A stretch of DNA of 19,216 nucleotides from Alphaproteobacteria bacterium (GTDB taxonomy: Bacteria > Pseudomonadota > Alphaproteobacteria > Micavibrionales > Micavibrionaceae). The stretch spans positions 1 through 19,216 of the forward strand of contig JAGLKL010000005.1 of assembly GCA_023141075.1 (NCBI GenBank). The letters are read 5' to 3'. Position 1 is the first letter of the stretch; every line of letters begins with the position of its first letter. This document shows positions 6,190 to 13,514 of the stretch, piece after piece. The notes below the pieces were generated by a model. That model did not search any database, was not told where the DNA came from, and worked only from the letters and a program-made list of their open reading frames with translations. A program made the translations under genes and the position numbers.

Positions 6190-8160
6190 CTAAAGCGCCT
6201 TGTTCATAAATTCGGATATGCGCCGGGCAAAGTTGCTGGGGTTGTCAATAGGCTCTCCTTGGATGATTTTTGCCTGATCGAGCAGCATATATGTCGCGTC
6301 ACTGATATCTTTACCCTTATCATTAAGTTCAGCCATTTTTTTGATAAGGCTGTGGTCATGGTTGATCTCCAAGACCGGTTTGGTATTTGGTTCATATTTT
6401 TGGTGTAGGCGCAAGACGCGCTCCATGTACATATCTACGCCGTTATCCGGAGCAACGAGACAAACCGGGGAATCCGTCAGGCGTTTGGATATGCGTACGT
6501 TATGGATATTATCTTTCAGCAGTTCCTGCATTTTTGTAATCAGTGCGCTGATCGTGCTGTCAGTTTTCGAGTCCTCTTTTTTCTTTTCGGTGTCTTTTTT
6601 GTCTTCGCCTTTATTATCGTTTACGCCTTCAGATTTATCGTCATCAAGGCTATCGAAGTCAACATCACCTTTAGTAATGGACTGGAAGGGAACGTCTTTG
6701 TAATCAAGTACGCTTTGTAGCCAGAAGTCATCGATTGTATCGGTAAAGAAAAGAACTTCGATATCGCGGGACTTAAAGCCTTCGAGTTGTGGGCTGTTCT
6801 TGATATTTTCCAATGACTCTCCACTTAGATAGTAGATTTTATCCTGACCGGGCTTCATGCGATCTACATAATCGGCCAGAGAGGTAAGCTCGGTTGCTTC
6901 ATCATGGGTGGAATAAAAACGGCAGATTTTTAATAGTCCCTGACGGTGCTCGGTGGCATCATATAGACCTTCTTTCAGAGCGGGGCCGAATTGTCCCCAG
7001 AATGTCGCATAAGCAGCCGGGTCGTTGCGCGAGAGTTTATCCAAATCACTCAAGATGTGACGCGCTACGGCGTTGCGGATTTTGTCAATCGTTGGATTGT
7101 GCTGTAAGGATTCACGGCTGATATTGAGAGGTAGGTCTTCGCTATCAATGATGCCGCGCATGAAGCGTAGCCACGGATACATAAGGTTTTCCAGATTGTC
7201 GGTAATAAAGATCCGGCGCACATATAATTTTATGAAGTTGCGGCGGGAAGGGTCGAACAAGTCCCATGGGCGCAGTGTCGGTGTATAGAGCAGGGCGCTG
7301 AACTCTATAGCACCTTCAGCTCTCCAGTGAGAGGTCATGATTGGCTCATCATAACCACCGGAGATATTTTTATAAAAGCCTTCATATTCTTCTTTGCCGA
7401 CCTCATTTTTTGAGCGCATCCATAGTGCAGAGGTGCTGTTGATAGGCTTGGCATCTTTATCTTGTGCAACAAGCTCTGGAGCTCCGAGGAATATTGGTAC
7501 GCTGATGTGATCGGAATATTCTTTTACAGTCATCTCAATTTTTTGATCGAGCAGGAATTCAGAGGCTTCATCTTTGATCCATAATGTAATGGCGGTGCCG
7601 CGTTTGCCGTCCAGACGGGCGGTTTCGGTCTGGCTTGGCTCACGTACTATAAAACCATCATGGCCGTTAGATTCCCATAGCCATGCTTTATCTTCACCGG
7701 CTTTGCGGCTTACGACCTGAATTTTGTTTGCTACCATAAAGCCTGCGTAAAATCCTACGCCGAACTGACCGATAAGTTTGAGTTTGCCTTTATTATCGCC
7801 AACATGTTCCATTTGTTCCATGAGGGATGCTGTGCCGGATTTGGCAATCGTGCCCAGATTATCGGTTAGCTCATCTTCGCTCATGCCAATACCGTTGTCC
7901 ACCACACTTAGTGTGCGGGCGGTTGTATCTTTGTAGGTGCATATGCGAAAGTCCGGATTATCTTTTGTCAGATCAGGATTTGAAATAGAGTCATAGCGCA
8001 AGCGATCACACGCATCGGCGCTGTTTGAAATAAGCTCGCGCAGGAAAACATCGTGGTTCGTATAAAGCGCGTGTGTTACAATTTTTAGGAGCCGTGAGAC
8101 ATCAGCACCGAAACCTTGTTGTTTCTGAGAAGGTGTTTTTTCTTTTTTTTGTGCACTCAT
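6190..8160 (-). CDS. htpG: Molecular chaperone HtpG (bacterial Hsp90)
   Basis: HtpG is the cytosolic Hsp90 chaperone, a dimeric ATPase that remodels client proteins with DnaK. The 656-residue protein has the GHKL ATP-binding motifs in order: RELISNSADACDRLR (41-55, with Glu42 the expected catalytic residue and Asn46/Asp49), DNGIGM (88-93), and the lid/glycine loop IGQFGVGFYAGF (130-141). The middle domain has YVRRIFITDN (313-322) and NISRESLQ (346-353). The C-terminal dimerisation domain includes RLTDSPVCLVAPDNG (560-574). It is about 30 residues longer than the E. coli protein (624). Much of the excess is a highly charged Asp/Lys/Glu stretch at about 499-533, between the middle and C-terminal domains. 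The start has AAGGAG eleven bases upstream plus AGGGG closer in. A strong heat-shock promoter candidate precedes it. Confidence 0.98.
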   Translation of the reverse strand: MSAQKKEKTPSQKQQGFGADVSRLLKIVTHALYTNHDVFLRELISNSADACDRLRYDSISNPDLTKDNPDFRICTYKDTTARTLSVVDNGIGMSEDELTDNLGTIAKSGTASLMEQMEHVGDNKGKLKLIGQFGVGFYAGFMVANKIQVVSRKAGEDKAWLWESNGHDGFIVREPSQTETARLDGKRGTAITLWIKDEASEFLLDQKIEMTVKEYSDHISVPIFLGAPELVAQDKDAKPINSTSALWMRSKNEVGKEEYEGFYKNISGGYDEPIMTSHWRAEGAIEFSALLYTPTLRPWDLFDPSRRNFIKLYVRRIFITDNLENLMYPWLRFMRGIIDSEDLPLNISRESLQHNPTIDKIRNAVARHILSDLDKLSRNDPAAYATFWGQFGPALKEGLYDATEHRQGLLKICRFYSTHDEATELTSLADYVDRMKPGQDKIYYLSGESLENIKNSPQLEGFKSRDIEVLFFTDTIDDFWLQSVLDYKDVPFQSITKGDVDFDSLDDDKSEGVNDNKGEDKKDTEKKKEDSKTDSTISALITKMQELLKDNIHNVRISKRLTDSPVCLVAPDNGVDMYMERVLRLHQKYEPNTKPVLEINHDHSLIKKMAELNDKGKDISDATYMLLDQAKIIQGEPIDNPSNFARRISEFMNKAL

Positions 8161-8196
8161 TGCCCCTAATACTCCTTAACATTTGTAAAGAGAGAG

Positions 8197-8225
8197 TTAT
8201 GGCGCGGTAAGCGAAAAAAATCAAG
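8197..8225 (-). promoter_or_regulatory. Probable sigma-32 (RpoH) heat-shock promoter of htpG
   Basis: On the minus strand, CTTGAT (8225-8220) is followed by exactly 17 bases and CCATAA (8202-8197). The RpoH consensus is close to CTTGAA-N17-CCATNT. Transcription would start around 8190, leaving a leader of about 30 bases before the htpG ATG. htpG is a classic heat-shock sigma-factor target, so sequence and context agree. Confidence 0.65.
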
Positions 8226-8240
8226 GTTAGCTGTAACGAG

Positions 8241-8266
8241 TAAACAAAAAAATATTTTTTTGTTTA
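8241..8266. repeat. Perfect 26-bp AT palindrome between divergent genes
   Basis: TAAACAAAAAAAT is followed directly by its exact reverse complement. It lies between the htpG promoter and the lipoprotein gene. It could be a regulator or nucleoid-protein site, or a weak hairpin. No GC stem is present, so it is not a standard terminator. Confidence 0.7.
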
Positions 8267-8384
8267 AAAAAGAAGGTTTTTGGCTTTGGTATGTGTATAT
8301 GTTCTAGGATTCTTTTTTCGAAAAGGATATACTGCGCTTCCTATGCAGTAGAAACGTAATCTAACAAACACAAAGGTTGGTAGA

Positions 8385-8864
8385 ATGAAAAGGTTAACTA
8401 TGACAATTATGGTACTTTGCGCTTTTACGCTTAGTGCATGTGAGACATTTCAAAACCGCGGAACGAAAGAAACTGTAGGAACCGGCGCAGGTGCAGTGGT
8501 TGGCGGTCTTCTCGGTTCTAAGATTGGTGACGGTTCGGGGCAGCTATGGGCGACCGGTGCAGGCGCTTTGCTTGGTGCTTATCTGGGTAATGAGATTGGA
8601 AGATCTCTTGATAGAGCCGATAGACAACATATGAACAGAGCTGTTACTAGAGCACAAAGTGCACCGATTGGTGAGCCGATATCTTGGAATAATCCGGAAA
8701 GTGGTAATTATGGTGAGATCGTTGCTGTCAAAGATGGCTACACCCCAAGAGGCAGTTATTGCCGTGAATTCCAGCAAACCGTATATATCGGTGGCAGTGA
8801 AGAATCAGCATATGGCACAGCCTGTCAGCAACCGGACGGTTCATGGCAAATTGTGAATAAATAA
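8385..8864 (+). CDS. RT0821/Lpp0805-type glycine-zipper surface lipoprotein (17 kDa antigen-like)
   Basis: This 159-residue protein starts with a lipoprotein signal peptide ending in the lipobox LSAC, with Cys19 as the expected lipidated residue, and so should be anchored in the outer membrane. Residues about 31-75 form a glycine-zipper double segment (GTGAGAVVGGLLGSKIGDGSG, then ATGAGALLGAYLGNEIGRSLD), typical of the Rickettsia 17 kDa surface antigen family. The C-terminal part (SWNNPESGNYGEIV, then YCREFQQTVYIGG, then AYGTACQQPDGSWQIV) fits the RT0821/Lpp0805 family closely, including the two cysteines of YCREF and GTACQQ, which may pair. The exact role of the family is not established; envelope integrity is a common suggestion. 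It is transcribed divergently from htpG. Confidence 0.92.
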   Translation: MKRLTMTIMVLCAFTLSACETFQNRGTKETVGTGAGAVVGGLLGSKIGDGSGQLWATGAGALLGAYLGNEIGRSLDRADRQHMNRAVTRAQSAPIGEPISWNNPESGNYGEIVAVKDGYTPRGSYCREFQQTVYIGGSEESAYGTACQQPDGSWQIVNK

Positions 8865-8874
8865 TTGGTTGTCT

Positions 8875-8904
8875 CAGATAACCAAGATTAAGGTTATCTG
8901 TTTA
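8875..8904 (+). terminator. Possible terminator hairpin after the glycine-zipper lipoprotein
   Basis: CAGATAACC (8875-8883) and GGTTATCTG (8892-8900) form a perfect 9-bp stem with an 8-base loop, ten bases past the stop codon. The following T-run is only three bases, so termination strength is uncertain. The rest of 8905-9044 shows nothing clear apart from a TTGACA at 9002-9007 with no matching -10. Confidence 0.5.
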
Positions 8905-9021
8905 GCCAAATACTCTTGGTCTTTGAGAAATTCAATCAGTGCTCAAATCTAGATCCCTAGATAGTGTAGTCGCGTGTTATGCGTCTTGTTTTAGAGGCTA
9001 TTTGACAATCGCATATAAGAT

Positions 9022-9051
9022 TTGGGGTCATGACTAGTTGAGAGATTATAA
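9022..9051 (+). promoter_or_regulatory. Weak candidate promoter for the 9076 gene
   Basis: TTGGGG (9022-9027) and TTATAA (9046-9051), 18 bases apart, are the best -35/-10 pair I see. An AGAGA...TCTCT inverted repeat (9041-9058) overlaps it. This is a low-confidence match. Confidence 0.2.
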
Positions 9052-9075
9052 AGTCTCTGTAAGCTAGGATACATA

Positions 9076-9537
9076 ATGGCTAATACATGTAATCGTGAAA
9101 AAAGGGTTTTCACTGGCAAAGAAATTCCCGATGATGCAATTTTACTGGCGTTACTCGAAGAACCTGAAGTGAAAACTTACATGGGGTATCTTCGTGAGGT
9201 TGGTGTCGACGTAGAAAAACTACAAGAAGTCATCGAAGAAGATTATCAAGACACACTTTATCCTCTACAACTTACCACTGCAGACAATAAAATAACAAAA
9301 GAAGAACTTTTAGCCGGAAAAGCTATATCACAAAAAATGAACAGTATTTTAGATAATGTGGACGGCTACGATCCTGCAGGATATTTTAGTTCGATGCTTA
9401 GAGAAAAAATATTATCATACGACTCCCACATTTCGGAAACAGGGCTAGATATTGAAAATAAGATGGAAGCGACGCGCCTGATGTTTACGAATCAATTATG
9501 TGACAATAATCCGCAGGAAGAAATGGTTCTTGAATAG
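9076..9537 (+). CDS. Hypothetical acidic protein
   Basis: The 153-residue product has an ATG start with AGGA (9066-9069) six bases upstream. It is soluble and acidic, with no signal peptide or membrane segment. It is mainly predicted helix, with charged stretches such as LLALLEEPEVKTYMGYLREVGVDVEKLQEVIEEDYQDTL (about 24-62) and a C-terminus rich in acidic residues (NNPQEEMVLE). I recognise no family and no catalytic motif. It converges with another unrecognised gene, with only 5 nt between the stop codons and no room for separate terminators, so the two transcripts probably overlap. Good codon structure and a good ribosome site support it as a gene. The function is unknown. Confidence 0.75.
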   Translation: MANTCNREKRVFTGKEIPDDAILLALLEEPEVKTYMGYLREVGVDVEKLQEVIEEDYQDTLYPLQLTTADNKITKEELLAGKAISQKMNSILDNVDGYDPAGYFSSMLREKILSYDSHISETGLDIENKMEATRLMFTNQLCDNNPQEEMVLE

Positions 9538-9542
9538 GATTA

Positions 9543-10979
9543 TTAGATCGGATTAATAATAAAGGTACTCGGGAAATTCTCAGATTCTTTAAGTTTGTTT
9601 GCTAGTGTTAGACCGTAATGAACATAGGATAGTTCTTCATCCTCTGCAGTGATTTCTAACAGCTCTTTCATGGTAATGCTGTCATTCTCCCGCCGATGTT
9701 TGAAAATAATGTTGTTGAAATGAGCCATCGTTTCCCACGGGATTTCGTCGATTTCTTTTTCAAACATTTTCATAGCCTGATTGATGAGATTAGGCATCAT
9801 GCTTTTATCCGGGCATTCACGGATAAGTTCTTCGATAGGAATGAGAGCCGGAACACACCAGCCCATAATTTTGCCTTCCTGTAGAGCAAGGTTTTGTTTT
9901 TCAATGACCTCGATTATTGTTATGTAGTCTTCGGGAATGGTGAGCCATGCCAGTAAATTATGCAGTAAATCCATGCAGAGTTTTCTGTGCATGCGTGCAT
10001 TGGCTTCTTGATTGGTGAAAGGGTTGTGATCCTGCAGTGTGGCAATCATTTGTGGCACTATAGACATGCGTTCGGCAATCATATCGGCAATAGATTGTGC
10101 ATATGTATTTTCACCAGTGTAGAGGGCTGTGCCTAATATTGTTTGTGTGTCATAACCTGCCCATGCCATTTGTTGGGAGGGAATGCTGAAGCTGCGCCAT
10201 TTCTCTATAGAAGCCGGTTCATACGCCATACCGATATCTTTGGTAATTTCTACTGCTGACAGGACAGGGTGTTTACTTTTTTTGTATTGGTCTATGTTAT
10301 TTTTTAGGACGTCTTCAAGTGTGTCTATGCATAGCGGGAACGGGAAACGTTCAGCGTTAAATCCTTTTATTGCATTAAGTGTGCCTGTGATTCGTTGTTT
10401 GGTAAGGGTCTTAAGAGCATCTTTGCGGCCAATAATTGTCTGGATACAGGCTGAAAAAATGTCGCCTTGTAAGTTGCGGTGATAATATTCCTGCGGTGTC
10501 AGATCCGGGATAAGAATATTGTTTTCATCTCTGAATTTGGGTGGTGCAGCGTTTTTTTTATGTCCAGAGTTTTTTGCTTCATAATCATTGTGAAGAGCTA
10601 TGGCGTGCCATGCAATATGAAAAGCATGATTGCGCAAAGTTTCGATGTTCTCGAAACGGTCGTAGTTGATAAAACAAAGAGCCATGTAGGCTTTTTGTTT
10701 GAAAAAGCAAAGAAATCCCGAGTTGTTCTGTCTGGCGATGCAAATGAATTTGCTACGATTTTTTTTGAGTATATTATTCAGGGCTTCTTTATCTGGATAT
10801 TCAAGGATATATTTTCCCGCCGGATGGTTGATAAATTGGCGTGATTCGATGCCAAAAACTTTTTCCCGCTTGTTTTCTCCGTGCAGGATATACTGGATGT
10901 GCAGACGTGGATAGCACTGCATGACATGGCGTTTTATAACGTTACATTCGTGGTTGGCAGTTTTGGGGTCGACTGGCAT
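9543..10979 (-). CDS. Hypothetical protein with a His-rich helix
   Basis: This 478-residue cytoplasmic protein has no signal peptide or transmembrane segment and no family that I recognise. Notable is HAFHIAWHAIALHNDY (118-133), which places His118, His121, His125 and His130 on roughly one helix face and could bind a metal. No HExxH or other named catalytic motif is present. The N-terminal third (1-135) is rich in basic residues and beta-like strands. After about residue 155 the protein appears mostly helical, and a helix-repeat-like fold is possible. The ATG is preceded by GAAGG four bases upstream, which is acceptable. It converges with the 9076 gene, 5 nt apart, and is divergent from fabI across a 354-bp gap. 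Confidence 0.75.
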   Translation of the reverse strand: MPVDPKTANHECNVIKRHVMQCYPRLHIQYILHGENKREKVFGIESRQFINHPAGKYILEYPDKEALNNILKKNRSKFICIARQNNSGFLCFFKQKAYMALCFINYDRFENIETLRNHAFHIAWHAIALHNDYEAKNSGHKKNAAPPKFRDENNILIPDLTPQEYYHRNLQGDIFSACIQTIIGRKDALKTLTKQRITGTLNAIKGFNAERFPFPLCIDTLEDVLKNNIDQYKKSKHPVLSAVEITKDIGMAYEPASIEKWRSFSIPSQQMAWAGYDTQTILGTALYTGENTYAQSIADMIAERMSIVPQMIATLQDHNPFTNQEANARMHRKLCMDLLHNLLAWLTIPEDYITIIEVIEKQNLALQEGKIMGWCVPALIPIEELIRECPDKSMMPNLINQAMKMFEKEIDEIPWETMAHFNNIIFKHRRENDSITMKELLEITAEDEELSYVHYGLTLANKLKESENFPSTFIINPI

Positions 10980-11333
10980 TAACCTTCATTCACATGTGTA
11001 TTAATTATCTTTATATTGTTGGTATTACGCTTATGGACAACACAAATAATATCTTAAGGTTGTTCAGAATATCCGTATAATTCTTAGCAACAATGGATAA
11101 CGGGTTGTTTATATTCGTATACAGAACTTTGAGACACGAGTGTATCAGAAAAAATATAGTGCCATAAGTCAGTGTACAAAGAAATAATAATTGGGCAATA
11201 TAACCACGATAAATATGTACATAATTATAAGCTGTGCTCTAAGATCAGGATCTGTTAATTTGCCTGTAAATTTAAACCCGTCAGGGCATAGTGCAAATTA
11301 GCGATTTTTTTACGTGGTAATGAGAGAGACAAA
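10980..11333. other. 354-bp AT-rich intergenic region between divergent genes
   Basis: This stretch holds no convincing ORF or RNA gene. It should contain the promoters of fabI (plus) and of the 9543-10979 gene (minus). A perfect TATAAT occurs at 11076-11081 without a good -35. A CACATGTG palindrome lies at 10990-10997. Nothing else definite is visible. Confidence 0.4.
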
Positions 11334-12212
11334 ATGAAAAGTGATTTTTTGAAAGGTAAACGCGGCCTGATCATGGGCGTAGTTAACGAGAATTCGATTG
11401 CATGGGGGATTGCAAAAGTGGCAGCCGAGAATGGTGCGGAGTTGGCGTTTACCTATCAGTGGAAGCGTGTTCTTCCTACTATTGAGCCTTTGGCCAAGGA
11501 GTTGGGCGTGGATATTATGCTTCCGTGTGATGTGCGCAAGGAAGAAGCTATTCCTTCTGTTTTCGAAGCACTTGAGAAAGAATGGGGTGAGCTTGATTTT
11601 GTGATTCATTCCATGGCTTTTTCCAAAAAGGCGGAATTGGATGGACGTTATTGTGATACGTCTCGTAAGAACTATATGATGTCTATGACGATTTCAGCTT
11701 ATTCATTTACAGAAGTGGCAAGGTATGCACGTCCGTTGATGAAGAATGGCGGCTCATTGATTACGCTTAGCTATCTTGGTGCTGAGAAAGTTATCCCGAA
11801 TTACAATGTTATGGGCGTATGTAAAGCTGCTCTTGAGGCATCTGTGCGTTATCTGGCTGCTGATCTGGGCCCTGAAAATATTCGAGTTAACTCTATTTCT
11901 GCCGGGCCGATTATGACGTTAGCGGCAAGCGGCATTAACGACTTTGACTTCCTTCTTGATTGGAATGCAACAAACTCACCGTTGCGCCGTACCGTAACGC
12001 AAGAAGAAATTGGCCGCACCGGTTTGTATCTTTTATCTGAACTGGGTTCCGGTGTGACTGGAGAGAATTTGCATGTTGATGGTGGTTATCACACAGTTGG
12101 TATGTTGGCCACTGATCTGGAAAGTATCAGAAAGAATAAAGCGATGCTTGAGAAGGTTGAACAAACTCTGATTGAAAGAGAAAACGCCGCAAAAGCAATA
12201 AAAGCAGCATAA
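11334..12212 (+). CDS. fabI: Enoyl-[acyl-carrier-protein] reductase [NADH] FabI
   Basis: FabI reduces trans-2-enoyl-ACP with NADH in the last step of each type II fatty-acid elongation cycle, and is the triclosan/isoniazid-class target. Seen here: the short-chain dehydrogenase nucleotide-binding start GLIMGVVNENSIAWGIAK (11-28), DVR (66-68), the IHSMAF strand (91-96), and the active-site region Tyr147, then Tyr157-x6-Lys164 in NYNVMGVCK, the FabI form of the Tyr-Lys pair. RVNSISAGPIMTLAASGI (184-201) is the substrate loop, and GENLHVDGGYH (243-253) closes the Rossmann fold. At 292 residues it is longer than the E. coli enzyme (262), because of a charged helical tail from about 260. GAGAGA precedes the ATG as a weak ribosome site. 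It is likely monocistronic, with a hairpin following. aroC downstream is a common alphaproteobacterial neighbour. Confidence 0.97.
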   Translation: MKSDFLKGKRGLIMGVVNENSIAWGIAKVAAENGAELAFTYQWKRVLPTIEPLAKELGVDIMLPCDVRKEEAIPSVFEALEKEWGELDFVIHSMAFSKKAELDGRYCDTSRKNYMMSMTISAYSFTEVARYARPLMKNGGSLITLSYLGAEKVIPNYNVMGVCKAALEASVRYLAADLGPENIRVNSISAGPIMTLAASGINDFDFLLDWNATNSPLRRTVTQEEIGRTGLYLLSELGSGVTGENLHVDGGYHTVGMLATDLESIRKNKAMLEKVEQTLIERENAAKAIKAA

Positions 12213-12244
12213 TAATATTTCTTCAATATAAAAGCTTTTAAGGT

Positions 12245-12281
12245 GGTCGGGCAGATTAAATGTTTGGCCGTTTTGTTGTTT
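12245..12281 (+). terminator. Probable rho-independent terminator after fabI
   Basis: GGTCGGGCA (12245-12253) and TGTTTGGCC (12261-12269) pair as a 9-bp stem with four G-U wobbles and a 7-base loop, followed by a T-rich tract (GTTTTGTTGTTT). It would separate fabI from aroC. Confidence 0.5.
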
Positions 12282-12310
12282 ATCGGTGGGTAAGGTGTGT
12301 TATAAGGACT

Positions 12311-12341
12311 CAAGATAACAGTGGGATAATTGTTTATCTTG
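12311..12341. repeat. Inverted repeat CAAGATAA...TTATCTTG upstream of aroC
   Basis: Perfect 8-bp arms (12311-12318 and 12334-12341) are separated by 15 bases, about 55 bases before the aroC ATG. It could be an operator or a leader hairpin. There is no T-run after it. Confidence 0.35.
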
Positions 12342-12396
12342 CCTTAATATCTATTGTGTCAGTTATTATTAATTATTTTTGAGAGTTCGTTTAAAT

Positions 12397-13482
12397 ATGT
12401 CCGGCAATCGTTTTGGTCATTTATTTCAATATACAACATTTGGTGAAAGCCATGGTGCGGCTATTGGCGCGGTGGTGGATGGTGTGCCTGCACGTATTCC
12501 ACTGGATGAGGATTATATACAGCAGTTCTTGGATAAACGTAAACCCGGGCAGAGTCGCTACACTACGCAGCGAAAAGAGGCTGATAAGGTGCGCATTCTT
12601 TCCGGCGTGTTTGAGGGGATGACAACGGGGACTCCGATTGGATTGCTGATTGAGAATACTGACCATAAATCAAAAGATTATAGTGAGATTAAAGATAAGT
12701 TTCGTCCCGGTCATGCGGATTTCACTTATATGAAGAAATACGGTATTCGCGATTATCGTGGTGGCGGTCGCTCTTCGGCGCGTGAAACGGCTATGCGTGT
12801 GGCGGCGGGGGCTGTGGCGCGTAAGGTGCTGGAGCATCAAATTGGCTCGGATGTGTCCATTCGCGGATGTGTGGTACAAATAGGTGAGAAGGCTGTAGAC
12901 CCTGAGCAATGGGATTGGAACCAAGTTAATCATAATCCGTTCTTCTGTCCAGACATAAAGGCGGCTCAGGAGTGGGAAGATTATCTTGATAGCATTTGCA
13001 AGAATGGCTCAAGCGTCGGGGCTATGGTCGAGATATATGCTAGTGGTATTCCCGCCGGATTGGGAGCGCCTGTGTATGACAAGCTTGATGCTGATCTGGC
13101 CAAGGCGATGATGAGCATTAATGCTGTCAAAGGTGTTGAGATAGGCGAGGGCTTTGGCGCAGTTGCGCTGGGCGGTGTGGCTAATGCTGATGAAATGCGC
13201 TCCGGCAGTGGGGATGACCCGGAATTTCAGAGCAATCATGCCGGTGGCATATTGGGTGGAATTTCTTCCGGGCAGGACATTGTTGTGCGCGTGGCTTTCA
13301 AGCCGACAAGCTCTATTTTAATGCCGCGTAAGACTGTTGATATTAAGGGCAATGAAACAGAGATTGTTACAAAGGGGCGGCATGATCCATGTGTTGGTAT
13401 ACGTGGAGTTCCTGTGGCTGAAGCGATGATGGCTTGCGTGTTGGCAGATCATTGGTTACGCCACAAAGCCCAGTGCCTTTGA
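12397..13482 (+). CDS. aroC: Chorismate synthase
   Basis: AroC converts 5-enolpyruvylshikimate-3-phosphate to chorismate using reduced FMN, the last shared step of aromatic amino-acid synthesis. The 361-residue form begins MSGNRFGHLFQYTTFGESHG, and the first family signature (GESHG, 16-20) carries one of the two catalytic histidines. RPGHADFTYMKKYGIRDYRG contains the second, with GGGRSSARETAMRVAAGAVA following. The third signature is GGISSGQDIVVRVAFKPTSS. Length is normal. I chose the ATG at 12397, which gives the usual MSGN start; an in-frame TTG at 12379 would add six residues and is less likely. The ribosome site (GAGAG, 12381-12385) is weak. The sppA start is only 32 nt downstream, suggesting co-transcription. 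A 14-bp tandem duplication spans the stop. Confidence 0.97.
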   Translation: MSGNRFGHLFQYTTFGESHGAAIGAVVDGVPARIPLDEDYIQQFLDKRKPGQSRYTTQRKEADKVRILSGVFEGMTTGTPIGLLIENTDHKSKDYSEIKDKFRPGHADFTYMKKYGIRDYRGGGRSSARETAMRVAAGAVARKVLEHQIGSDVSIRGCVVQIGEKAVDPEQWDWNQVNHNPFFCPDIKAAQEWEDYLDSICKNGSSVGAMVEIYASGIPAGLGAPVYDKLDADLAKAMMSINAVKGVEIGEGFGAVALGGVANADEMRSGSGDDPEFQSNHAGGILGGISSGQDIVVRVAFKPTSSILMPRKTVDIKGNETEIVTKGRHDPCVGIRGVPVAEAMMACVLADHWLRHKAQCL

Positions 13483-13498
13483 TGCAGTGCCTTTGATA
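13471..13498 (+). repeat. Tandem 14-bp duplication across the aroC stop codon
   Basis: CAGTGCCTTTGATG is followed directly by CAGTGCCTTTGATA. The first copy encodes the last residues and the TGA of aroC; the second lies in the gap before sppA. Thirteen of 14 bases are identical. Confidence 0.8.
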
Positions 13499-13514
13499 TT
13501 GGAGAGAGGAAAAT

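Noticed and set aside
6204..7288. Several ORFs of 60-120 codons on the strand opposite to or out of frame with htpG
   Set aside because: They overlay strong HtpG coding sequence and have no ribosome sites or protein-like motifs.
12379..12381. TTG start for aroC
   Set aside because: The ATG six codons later gives the usual MSGN...FGHLF start; the extra residues have no family support.
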